Shown here piece by piece: positions 6,697 through 12,166 of a stretch of DNA of 12,166 nt (position 1 is the stretch's first letter; every line of letters begins with the position of its first letter). This stretch comes from an uncultured Elusimicrobiales bacterium (lineage in GTDB: Bacteria; Elusimicrobiota; Elusimicrobia; Elusimicrobiales; Elusimicrobiaceae). The notes below the pieces were generated by a model. The model worked only from the letters and a program-made list of their open reading frames with translations. It was not told where the DNA came from and did not search any database. Position numbers and translations under genes: made by a program. The DNA is taken from NCBI GenBank assembly GCA_910576915.1, contig CAJTJT010000024.1, forward strand, positions 1-12,166, given 5' to 3'.

Positions 6697-7968
6697 TTAC
6701 GAACAGCACTTCACCGATCCGGTATAATACTTATATCCAATTACACTGCAAACGCCCGTACGCCATACATAAGCGAAATTGCCTGTACCCGCAGAAGTAT
6801 AGTCATTCGTAATAGTAAAATATCCCGCTGCAAAAATCACGTATTCTCCTGGGGCCTTCTCCTGCGCCAATTGATCACAAAAATCTTGCAACTTATTCGT
6901 ATTTATAATTCTTACCACTTTCTTTGTTAAAGGGTCAACATCAATAAGCTCCCCAGCACTCATAGAGTAAAGAGAGCTATTATGTTTGTAAGACACATAT
7001 TCCGTAATATGTGCCCCGCCCAGACATCTCTCGTTGGCATAACTATAGGCATTTATATCTACAGCCGCTATAGGCATACCATTAATTACTACCCCATCAC
7101 AGTTTGCAGGAGTAGGAGTAAGCATCGTGTTGCTAAAAAACCCTTTTTTTTCAGTATAGCCGGTACTTGCCTCCGTTTTATATGCATCAAAACATTGATG
7201 GGCACCTAAATCCCGCCGGCAGGTATAGGGAATTATAGGATAAAATTTTTCGTCATCGTAAGACAACCAAGACCGACAAATGGAACCCTCATGACTGGCA
7301 AGAAAAGATTGCAGTTGCGCTTGGTTCGCGACCGTATATTCGGCAGACGGTTCACATGGCCCGCTCCCGCTTTTGAGCAAATACTGTTTTTTGCATTGCT
7401 CATAAGACGAGTTTTCTTTGCACGCGTCGTCGGCTTGGTATTCGTTGCTCCATACCATCGAAGGGGACTCCTGCCCGTCTTTCGGTTCAATGTACGAGTT
7501 CCCGTTGGCAACGTCCAGCTTTTTCGTTTTCGCGCCGGCTATCGTCAGCGTTTCACCATGCAAAGCCACCGCTTTACCGGAGGCCGCGTTATTTACGGTA
7601 GCGGTATTGGCAAACAAACGGCCGCCCGTTATGTTTCCGCCTTTCTTAAGCGTAATGTTGTTTAACGAAAATTTCCCCTGGTCGGTTTTGCCCAGCGTGG
7701 TGCCGGAGGACAAATACATCCCCCCGCCGGTAACGTCCGTTCTGCCCAGCACGGCAGTTTGGGTGCCTTTCAGCTCCACTACGCCGCCGTTGCCCACCCG
7801 GGTACAAAAGTTGACCGCCTTACCGTATGCGGGCAAAGACGGGTCCGCCGTTTCCAGCTTGTTAAAAGAACCCACCGGGCTGGAAAGAACGGTAATAAAA
7901 CTCATGGTATCGGCCTGCGCCAAACACGCACAGCCGGACATAGCCAACACAAGTAACAGTTTTTTCAT
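6697..7968 (-). CDS. Secreted cysteine-rich protein with N-terminal beta-repeat region, function unknown
   Basis: I do not recognise a named family. The 423-residue product starts with an export signal, MKKLLLVLAMSGCACLAQA (1-19). It can be read as a signal peptidase I site after AQA or, less well, as a lipobox ending at Cys13. The ATG at 7968 is preferred over one at 8001 because GAGGG lies 4 nt upstream. Residues about 60-150 are rich in Gly, Thr, Asn and Leu with short beta-strand-like turns (GRTDVTGGGMYLSSGTTLGK, then similar units), suggesting a beta-helix or beta-solenoid. Residues about 180-423 carry 12 of the 13 cysteines outside the signal peptide, including a terminal CCS, and many aromatic residues, suggesting a disulfide-bonded extracellular domain. 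The 3' part of the gene is clearly AT-richer than the 5' part. It follows a prepilin gene by 82 nt and may be delivered or displayed with it. Confidence 0.7.
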   Translation of the reverse strand: MKKLLLVLAMSGCACLAQADTMSFITVLSSPVGSFNKLETADPSLPAYGKAVNFCTRVGNGGVVELKGTQTAVLGRTDVTGGGMYLSSGTTLGKTDQGKFSLNNITLKKGGNITGGRLFANTATVNNAASGKAVALHGETLTIAGAKTKKLDVANGNSYIEPKDGQESPSMVWSNEYQADDACKENSSYEQCKKQYLLKSGSGPCEPSAEYTVANQAQLQSFLASHEGSICRSWLSYDDEKFYPIIPYTCRRDLGAHQCFDAYKTEASTGYTEKKGFFSNTMLTPTPANCDGVVINGMPIAAVDINAYSYANERCLGGAHITEYVSYKHNSSLYSMSAGELIDVDPLTKKVVRIINTNKLQDFCDQLAQEKAPGEYVIFAAGYFTITNDYTSAGTGNFAYVWRTGVCSVIGYKYYTGSVKCCS

Positions 7969-8050
7969 AAAACCCTCGGAATACAATTTTTGACAAAACA
8001 CCTTTTATTAAGTTTACCGATAATACGTAAAAAATCAAGCCAAAACCGTA

Positions 8051-8575
8051 CTACGGTCTTTCGCCTTCCACATACAAATCGAGCGATTCGCACACTTCTT
8101 TGCTTTTAACGTTATTGCTGGGGCTGTAGCAGCGCAACGATGTAGACTTGCTGCCCGACCCTTTTTTATACGGGTTCCAAATAACATAATCGTACTTGGT
8201 GCCCGCGTTGCGTTTGGCGGTTACGCCGTAGCAGTCCGTACCCGGGATAAGCGCGTTGGAAGCGGAATCAATGGTGTAGACAAAGTCTTTAGTCGTTAAG
8301 GTCTTCCCGTCCACTTTACCGGCAAGCGAGATAGACAGTTTGTTAAACGATTGGGGGCAAACGCGGGTTCTGTCCCCGGTGCGTCCGGCGGCGTAGGCGT
8401 AAACGGCGTCGTTAAGCGCCTTTAAACCCACCATCGCCTCCGTGGCGCGGGAACGCTCAATCGAGCGCGTATACTGCGGAAGCGCAACAGAGGTAAGCAC
8501 CCCGATAATCAGCACCACGGTCAAAAGTTCAACCAGCGTAAAACCGCGGCGGTTATTTTGCAAAACAGTTTTCAT
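8051..8575 (-). CDS. Type IV pilin-like prepilin
   Basis: A prepilin of the type IV pilus/type II secretion pseudopilin class. The leader is MKTVLQNNRRG, cut by prepilin peptidase between Gly11 and Phe12. The mature N-terminus FTLVELLTVVLIIGVL has the conserved Glu5 (Glu16 of the precursor) and the hydrophobic alpha-1 helix (12-33). The helix continues as a charged stretch RSIERSRATEAMVGLKALND (37-56). The 174-residue length is typical. The globular part has four cysteines (73, 115, 149, 162), enough for two disulfides. The start has an excellent AAGGAGAG. It is read in the same direction as dapL, 34 nt upstream, but has its own -10-like box. No assembly ATPase, secretin or peptidase gene is here, so it is an orphan pilin depending on machinery elsewhere. 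Confidence 0.93.
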   Translation of the reverse strand: MKTVLQNNRRGFTLVELLTVVLIIGVLTSVALPQYTRSIERSRATEAMVGLKALNDAVYAYAAGRTGDRTRVCPQSFNKLSISLAGKVDGKTLTTKDFVYTIDSASNALIPGTDCYGVTAKRNAGTKYDYVIWNPYKKGSGSKSTSLRCYSPSNNVKSKEVCESLDLYVEGERP

Positions 8576-8595
8576 AATACTCTCCTTTCCAACCT

Positions 8596-8604
8596 ATTGT
8601 AGCA
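8596..8604 (-). promoter_or_regulatory. Extended -10 element before the prepilin gene
   Basis: On the minus strand the sequence is TGCTACAAT, one mismatch from TATAAT, with a TGn extension. It sits in the 34-nt gap between dapL and the prepilin, about 20 nt before the ATG, leaving room for the AAGGAGAG ribosome binding site in a short leader. No strong -35 was found; it would fall inside the dapL 3' end. It would let the pilin be expressed apart from the dap genes. Confidence 0.45.
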
Positions 8605-8609
8605 AAAAA

Positions 8610-9839
8610 TCAGAACTTTAAAGCGGCCACGCGGGCGGCGGCTTCGCGCGTGAGTTCGGGCGTGTTAAATGCCGTCAGGCGGAAATACCCCTCCCCGCAC
8701 GAACCAAACCCCACGCCGGGCGTACCCACCACACAGGCTTCGGTTAACAGTTTATCAAAGAAAGACCAGGAATCAAGCCCCGCCGGAGTTTTCAGCCACA
8801 CGTACGGTGCGTTTTGGCCGCCGTACGCGGTAATGCCGGCGCTTTTCAAAGCATCCAAAATAACAAGGGCGTTTTCTTTATATCCGGCGATAACTTCGCG
8901 CGTTTGTTTAAATCCTTCCGGCGAATACACCGCTTCCGCGCCGCGCTGGACAATGTACGGCACGCCGTTAAATTTGGTGGTTTGGCGGCGCAGCCACAGC
9001 GCGTTTAAAGAGGCTTTCCCCCCGTTGCCGTCTGAAATTTCAAGCGCTTTGGGAACCACGGTATACGCACAGCGCGTACCCGTAAATCCCGCGGTTTTGG
9101 AGAACGAACGGAACTCCACCGCCACTTTTTCCGCACCCGGGATTTCGTAAATAGAGTGAGGGACGTCTTCGTCCGAAATAAACGCCTCGTAGGCGGAATC
9201 AAACAAAATTACGCTGTTATGTTCTAGGGCCCAGTCCACCCATTTTTTAAGTTCCGCACGCGTTAACGCGGAGCCCGTCGGATTATTGGGCGAACATAAA
9301 TACACGATGTCGGCGTGTTCTTTGGGAAGTTCGGGCGCAAAATTATTTTCCTCCACGCACGGCAAATAAACGATACCGCCGTAACGCCCGTTTTCAAACG
9401 CGCCCGTGCGCCCGGCCATTACGTTTGTATCCAAATACACGGGATAAACCGGGTTTTGCAGCGCGACTTTGCTTTCGGGCGAAAAGAGCTCCTGGAAGTT
9501 GGCGACGTCGCTTTTGGCGCCGTCGCTTACGAAAATTTCGTCGGCGGACAGGTTGATTCCGCGCGAAAGATAATCCCCCTTCAAAATCGCTTCGCGCAAA
9601 AAGGAGTATCCCTGCTCCGGCCCGTAACCGCGGAACGTACCGGCTTCGCCCATTTCGTCCACCGCTTTATGCATGGCCGCAATCACGGCGGGTACGAGCG
9701 GTTTAGATACGTCCCCGATACCCAGGCTGATTACTTTTTTGCCTGGATTGGATTCTTTAAAAGCGGCCACGCGTTTGGCGACCGTGGAAAATAAATAGCT
9801 GCCCTGCAGTTTAAGATAGTTGTTATTAATCGTCGTCAT
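8610..9839 (-). CDS. dapL: LL-diaminopimelate aminotransferase
   Basis: A PLP enzyme (fold type I) that converts tetrahydrodipicolinate plus glutamate directly to LL-2,6-diaminopimelate, bypassing the succinyl and acetyl branches (DapD/C/E). At 409 residues it is full length. Family marks are NNNYLKLQGSYLF (5-17), LGIGDVSKPL (39-48), FRGYGPEQGY (69-78), NPVYPVY (129-135), SPNNPTGS (183-190), Asp214 in the PLP-binding strand, SFSKTAGFTGTR (245-256) with the Schiff-base Lys248, and Arg387 for substrate carboxylate binding. The pattern is the bacterial/plant DapL1 type. Its ATG starts directly after the dapF stop codon, with GGAG inside the dapF end, so the two are translationally coupled. DapL supplies the substrate of DapF. 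Confidence 0.95.
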   Translation of the reverse strand: MTTINNNYLKLQGSYLFSTVAKRVAAFKESNPGKKVISLGIGDVSKPLVPAVIAAMHKAVDEMGEAGTFRGYGPEQGYSFLREAILKGDYLSRGINLSADEIFVSDGAKSDVANFQELFSPESKVALQNPVYPVYLDTNVMAGRTGAFENGRYGGIVYLPCVEENNFAPELPKEHADIVYLCSPNNPTGSALTRAELKKWVDWALEHNSVILFDSAYEAFISDEDVPHSIYEIPGAEKVAVEFRSFSKTAGFTGTRCAYTVVPKALEISDGNGGKASLNALWLRRQTTKFNGVPYIVQRGAEAVYSPEGFKQTREVIAGYKENALVILDALKSAGITAYGGQNAPYVWLKTPAGLDSWSFFDKLLTEACVVGTPGVGFGSCGEGYFRLTAFNTPELTREAAARVAALKF

Positions 9840-10673
9840 TTAATTCTCCGGCCAGTCGCCCGTAAAAACTTCGCGGGCGGTGCCCGTCATAAAAATATTT
9901 TTGTGTTCCGGCCATTCGATAAGCAGGTCGCCGCCGTCTAATTTAACGGTTACGCGCGGACCCGTCTTGCCGTTTAGCACGCACGCGGCCGCCGTCGCAC
10001 ACGCCCCCGTGCCGCAGGCGCTTGTAATACCCGCGCCGCGTTCCCACACGCGCATACGGACGGTTTTATCGTCCAAAACCTGCACAAATTCCACATTTGT
10101 TTTGCGCGGGAAAGCGGGGTGTTTTTCAAGCACCGGCCCTAGCGCGGCCACGGGGGCGGTTTGGGCGTTTTCCACAAACGTCACAAAATGCGGGTTCCCC
10201 ATCGAAACGGCCGTACCGAAAATTTGCGTACCGTTCACGTCCAGCGGAACGTTGACGGCGCGTTCGTCCGCCGCGCCCGTCATCGGGATTAATCCGCGCG
10301 TCAAACGCGGCTGCCCCATATCCACGCGCACGAGTTTTTTATCCAAACTGGTAATATCCGTGCGGATGATTCCGGCCAGGGTATCCAACGAAATCTGTTT
10401 TTTGTCCGCAAGCCCGCGCGTAAACATATGAAGCGCCACACAGCGCGACGCGTTGCCGCACATTTCGGCCTCGGAGCCGTCCGAATTGATGATACGCATG
10501 CGCACGTCCGCTTTGTCCGAAGGCAGAAGGAGCACCAGGCCGTCCGCGCCCACGCCGAAGCGGCGGTCGCACATTTTGACGGCCAATGAAAAGGGGTCTT
10601 GTACGGACAGGGCGGTTTGTCCATCTAAAAACACGAAATCGTTGCCCAGCCCGGTATATTTGGTAAATTGCAT
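9840..10673 (-). CDS. dapF: Diaminopimelate epimerase
   Basis: DapF interconverts LL- and meso-diaminopimelate without a cofactor, giving meso-DAP for peptidoglycan cross-links and for lysine. The 277-residue sequence is full length with both halves of the pseudo-symmetric fold. The two catalytic cysteines are Cys72 in EMCGNASRC (70-78) and Cys220 in SACGTGACA (218-226). YTGLGNDFVFLD (6-17), RRFGVGADG (37-45), MGNPHFV (158-164) and WERGAG (210-215) also match. The start at 10673 has AAGGA nine nucleotides upstream. It is the first gene of the dap group, with no strong promoter hexamers seen in the AT-rich stretch before it. Confidence 0.96.
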   Translation of the reverse strand: MQFTKYTGLGNDFVFLDGQTALSVQDPFSLAVKMCDRRFGVGADGLVLLLPSDKADVRMRIINSDGSEAEMCGNASRCVALHMFTRGLADKKQISLDTLAGIIRTDITSLDKKLVRVDMGQPRLTRGLIPMTGAADERAVNVPLDVNGTQIFGTAVSMGNPHFVTFVENAQTAPVAALGPVLEKHPAFPRKTNVEFVQVLDDKTVRMRVWERGAGITSACGTGACATAAACVLNGKTGPRVTVKLDGGDLLIEWPEHKNIFMTGTAREVFTGDWPEN

Positions 10674-10773
10674 AGTTTTAAATCCTTACTGATTGGATTC
10701 TGCTTCAGAAACCAGATGACATAACTACAGAAAATAAAGGCAACAATTAAAAAATAGCTGCCGCTTGCTTTGT

Positions 10774-10801
10774 CGTCATGCTGAATTTATTTCAGCATCC
10801 A
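10774..10801 (+). repeat. Palindromic repeat, copy 1
   Basis: A 28-base element with an 8-bp hairpin (10778-10785 ATGCTGAA pairing with 10791-10798 TTCAGCAT) around a 5-nt loop. It is 24/28 identical to the reverse complement of the element at 10830-10857. Two of the four differences are a G-C to C-G swap at paired stem positions and the others lie in the loop. It resembles the widely dispersed CATCCTGAA...TTCAGGATG class of REP-like repeats. It is not part of any gene. Confidence 0.75.
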
Positions 10802-10829
10802 GTCACTTAAAAGAGACCTCTTTATTAAT

Positions 10830-10857
10830 TGGATCCTGAAACAAGTTCAGGATGACG
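10830..10857 (-). repeat. Palindromic repeat, copy 2 (inverted)
   Basis: Second copy in opposite orientation, with its own 8-bp hairpin (10833-10840 ATCCTGAA with 10846-10853 TTCAGGAT). The copies are 28 nt apart, so the 10774-10857 block can fold as two hairpins or as one long stem. It starts 18 nt past the stop of the GIY-YIG gene and could also shape that transcript's 3' end. Confidence 0.75.
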
Positions 10858-10875
10858 CATCTTTAGAATGATAAT

Positions 10876-11160
10876 TTATAACAAACTAGAATACAAATCA
10901 TCCCAATTTTTATTTTTACTTTCCACCAAATTTATTTTCCAATCTCGGTGCCAGCGTTTTAATTGTTTTTCGCGTTCAATAGCGGTAATCATTTGGTCAA
11001 AAATCTCATAATAAACCAAACGGGAAACACCATAGCGTTTTGTAAATCCGTCCGCCAACTTCGTTTTGTGTTCATACACACGTTTAACCAAATCCGCCGT
11101 CACCCCCACATAAAGAGTACCGTTCTTTTGACTGGCCAAAATATACACATAAGCGGACAT
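10876..11160 (-). CDS. Small GIY-YIG nuclease-domain protein (UPF0213/YhbQ-like)
   Basis: A 94-residue stand-alone GIY-YIG domain, the metal-dependent endonuclease fold of UvrC and homing nucleases. Motifs are VYI (5-7, for GIY), YVGVT (17-21, for YIG), LVKRVYEHK (24-32) with Arg27 and His31, KRYGVSRLVYYE (41-52) and IEREKQLKRW (61-70) whose Glu64 is the likely metal ligand. All expected core residues seem present, so it may be active. Biological role of this family is not firmly known. The gene is about 37% GC in a counted block while dapF next to it reaches 62%. Its stop is 18 nt from a pair of palindromic repeats. No Shine-Dalgarno is visible; a promoter lies directly before the ATG. Confidence 0.88.
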   Translation of the reverse strand: MSAYVYILASQKNGTLYVGVTADLVKRVYEHKTKLADGFTKRYGVSRLVYYEIFDQMITAIEREKQLKRWHRDWKINLVESKNKNWDDLYSSLL

Positions 11161-11166
11161 ATTTTT

Positions 11167-11197
11167 ATTTTATAAAAACGGGCGGGCAATTTGGTAA
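11167..11197 (-). promoter_or_regulatory. Promoter of the GIY-YIG gene
   Basis: On the minus strand TTACCA (11192-11197, 4/6 to TTGACA) is 17 nt from TATAAA (11169-11174, 5/6 to TATAAT). A shifted alternative TAAAAT (11167-11172) is paired with TTGCCC. Either -10 lies only 6-8 nt before the ATG at 11160, so little or no leader is expected. It overlaps the promoter of the divergent gene at 11207, so the two may compete. Confidence 0.45.
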
Positions 11198-11200
11198 GAT
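11192..11200 (+). promoter_or_regulatory. Extended -10 element before the small membrane protein gene
   Basis: TGGTAAGAT keeps the TGn extension and 4/6 of TATAAT. It is 6 nt before the ATG at 11207, the same spacing as in the spoIID-like operon, and no Shine-Dalgarno is present in between. No -35 box is visible. Weak by itself; the repeated geometry gives it some weight. Confidence 0.35.
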
Positions 11201-11206
11201 ATTTTT

Positions 11207-11533
11207 ATGAAGCGAAAATTTATCGCAGCAGTCCTTACCGGCACGGCAATTCTTATGTCAGCTGCGGCAGTTTTCACATGGGCGGTATGGAACACCAACC
11301 GCCGCTACGCCGAAAAAGCGGCTCCCTTAATTTACGCAGCGGAACGATTTGAGCAAACACAAGGACGCGCCGCCTCAACCGAAGCTGAACTAGGTTGGTT
11401 TCCAACGGAGGAAAACAACGGTCCTTTTTACCGCAGGACGGAAACGGGGCATTGGGAAGTATATTTCGCCACTGGATTTGATGAAGAAAGAGTTTACGGC
11501 TCCGCACTCCGCCATTGGATAAACCGCCCTTAA
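11207..11533 (+). CDS. Small single-pass membrane or secreted protein, unknown function
   Basis: A 108-residue protein I cannot place in a family. It begins MKRK, then a hydrophobic segment (about 5-28) rich in Ala, Leu, Ile and Trp that is either an uncleaved anchor or a signal sequence. A helical charged stretch follows (33-62), then a short domain with ENNGPFYRR (69-77), HWEVYFATGFDEERVYGSA (82-100) and a terminal Trp-Ile-Asn-Arg-Pro. The alternating aromatic pattern suggests two or three beta strands outside the membrane. The next gene begins 16 nt later, so it may be co-transcribed with the nitroreductase. The ATG is the only good one; there is no clear ribosome binding site. Base composition is near the window's coding average. 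Confidence 0.7.
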   Translation: MKRKFIAAVLTGTAILMSAAAVFTWAVWNTNRRYAEKAAPLIYAAERFEQTQGRAASTEAELGWFPTEENNGPFYRRTETGHWEVYFATGFDEERVYGSALRHWINRP

Positions 11534-11549
11534 TATAGGAGAATTTTTT

Positions 11550-12092
11550 ATGGAACTTATGCAAGCCATCGCCACGCGCAGAAGCGTGCGCAAATACCAG
11601 GATAAACCCGTGGAACGGGAAAAAATTAACGCCTGCCTGGAAGCGGCGCGTTTGGCGCCGTCCGCCTGCAACTCCCAGCCGTGGCATTTTATTGTAATTG
11701 ACGACCCAAAAGTAAAAGAAGCCTTCTGCAAAGAAGCGTTCTCCGGCGTGTACAACATGACCAAATGGGCCGAAAAAGCCCCCGTGCTGATTGCCGCCGT
11801 GTCGGACAAAGGCTCTTTTACCAGCCGCATCGGCAACTTCTTCCGCCGCACGGAATTTTATTTGGTCGACCAAGGCATCGCGTGCGAGCACCTTGTTTTG
11901 CGCGCGTGGGACCTGGGATTAGGCACCTGCTGGATTGGCTGGTTAAATTCGGACAAAGCCGAAAAGTTTTTTAAACTCCCCAAGGGCAAAAAAATCGAGC
12001 ATTTGATTTCCGTGGGCTACCCAGCCGAAGAACCCAATGCCCGCCCGCGGCAGACGTTTGAAAATATCGTAAGTTATAACGAATATAAGTAA
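11550..12092 (+). CDS. Nitroreductase-family FMN oxidoreductase
   Basis: An FMN-dependent NAD(P)H oxidoreductase of the nitroreductase superfamily, usually a cytoplasmic homodimer reducing nitroaromatics, quinones or flavins; the native substrate cannot be told. The 180 residues are in the normal size range for the short form. FMN-contact motifs are RRSVRKY (10-16), APSACNSQPWHF (36-47), and GLGTCWIGW (123-131), with SVGYPAEEP (154-162) near the end. The ATG has AGGAG eight nucleotides upstream. Four cysteines at 29, 40, 60 and 112 plus Cys127 in the GTCWIGW motif are as seen in anaerobe relatives. It is followed by a strong terminator. Confidence 0.92.
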   Translation: MELMQAIATRRSVRKYQDKPVEREKINACLEAARLAPSACNSQPWHFIVIDDPKVKEAFCKEAFSGVYNMTKWAEKAPVLIAAVSDKGSFTSRIGNFFRRTEFYLVDQGIACEHLVLRAWDLGLGTCWIGWLNSDKAEKFFKLPKGKKIEHLISVGYPAEEPNARPRQTFENIVSYNEYK

Positions 12093-12101
12093 AATAAATA
12101 T

Positions 12102-12125
12102 CCCCCGGCATAGCCGGGGGTTTTT
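12102..12125 (+). terminator. Rho-independent terminator after the nitroreductase gene
   Basis: An 8-bp all-GC stem (12102-12109 CCCCCGGC with 12113-12120 GCCGGGGG) and 3-nt loop is followed by TTTTT at 12121-12125, 9 nt past the nitroreductase stop. The upstream side is A/T-rich (AAATAAATAT), so on the minus strand the hairpin is followed by ATATTTATTT and could also stop a convergent gene. Confidence 0.88.
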
Positions 12126-12166
12126 CACATTGGGGCCCTGCCCCTCCTTACTAGCCAGGCGTGGAA
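12126..12166. other. Unassigned right edge
   Basis: No gene can be proven. On the minus strand a possible C-terminus ending in a tandem TAG TAA (12153 down to 12148) enters from the right, with only four codons visible (S-T-P-G). A small palindrome GGGGCCCTGCCCC lies at 12134-12146. If a convergent gene ends here, it would share the hairpin at 12102-12120. Confidence 0.25.

Noticed and set aside
7969..8001. Upstream ATG at 8001 for the secreted protein
   Set aside because: The ATG at 7968 has GAGGG at good distance and begins a standard signal peptide. The extra 11 residues would put polar residues before it.
8045..8057. Short palindrome ACCGTAGTACGGT at the prepilin stop codon as a terminator
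   Set aside because: Only about 4 bp can pair once a real loop is allowed, so it is too weak to call. The next gene may therefore share the transcript.
10774..10857. CRISPR array
   Set aside because: Only two copies, in opposite orientations, with internal palindromes and no regular spacers.
11274..11891. 205-codon minus-strand open frame across the small membrane protein and nitroreductase genes
   Set aside because: Shadow frame opposite a clear FMN enzyme with all its motifs and a good ribosome binding site.

Overview
The window looks like chromosomal DNA from a Gram-negative, DAP-containing gut-type anaerobe. The gene set (anaerobic-type acyl-CoA dehydrogenase plus EtfBA, DapL-type lysine/peptidoglycan synthesis, a short type IV pilin-like gene beside a cysteine-rich secreted protein) and the look of the pilin remind me of the Elusimicrobia. 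That assignment is recall, not a search. Coding GC is mostly about 52-65%. Two AT-richer islands stand out, at roughly 6700-7440 and 10680-11210 (35-43% in hand-counted 60-base blocks).

Layout. Positions 60-6555 are a compact minus-strand operon, read right to left: a secreted TPR plus SpoIID-like protein (4393-6555), a GT4 glycosyltransferase (3142-4389), an acyl-CoA dehydrogenase (1923-3158), EtfB (1123-1920) and EtfA (123-1109). It ends in a strong hairpin at 60-92. Junctions are +3, -17, +2 and +13 nt, so the five genes are probably co-transcribed and partly translationally coupled. An extended -10 promoter sits only 6 nt before the first ATG. Upstream lies a second minus-strand group: dapF (9840-10673), dapL (8610-9839), a prepilin (8051-8575) and a Cys-rich secreted protein (6697-7968), closed by a terminator at 6647-6676. 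DapL and DapF make LL-DAP and then meso-DAP for peptidoglycan and lysine. The pilin has its own likely promoter.

From 10674 to 11206 is an AT-rich island holding two inverted copies of a palindromic repeat and a stand-alone GIY-YIG nuclease gene. On the plus strand follow a small single-TM protein of unknown function (11207-11533) and a nitroreductase-family flavoprotein (11550-12092) ending in a clear terminator.

Most interesting points: (1) the GIY-YIG gene next to paired palindromes that differ by a compensatory stem change, possibly a small nuclease/repeat mobile unit; (2) a SpoIID-like protein that appears to have lost its catalytic Glu and other conserved site residues, in an operon with an Etf-linked dehydrogenase; (3) three starts with a -10 box 6-8 nt before the ATG and no Shine-Dalgarno, suggesting leaderless mRNAs; (4) a secreted protein with a sharp internal base-composition break. 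I saw no tRNA, rRNA, CRISPR array or transposase.
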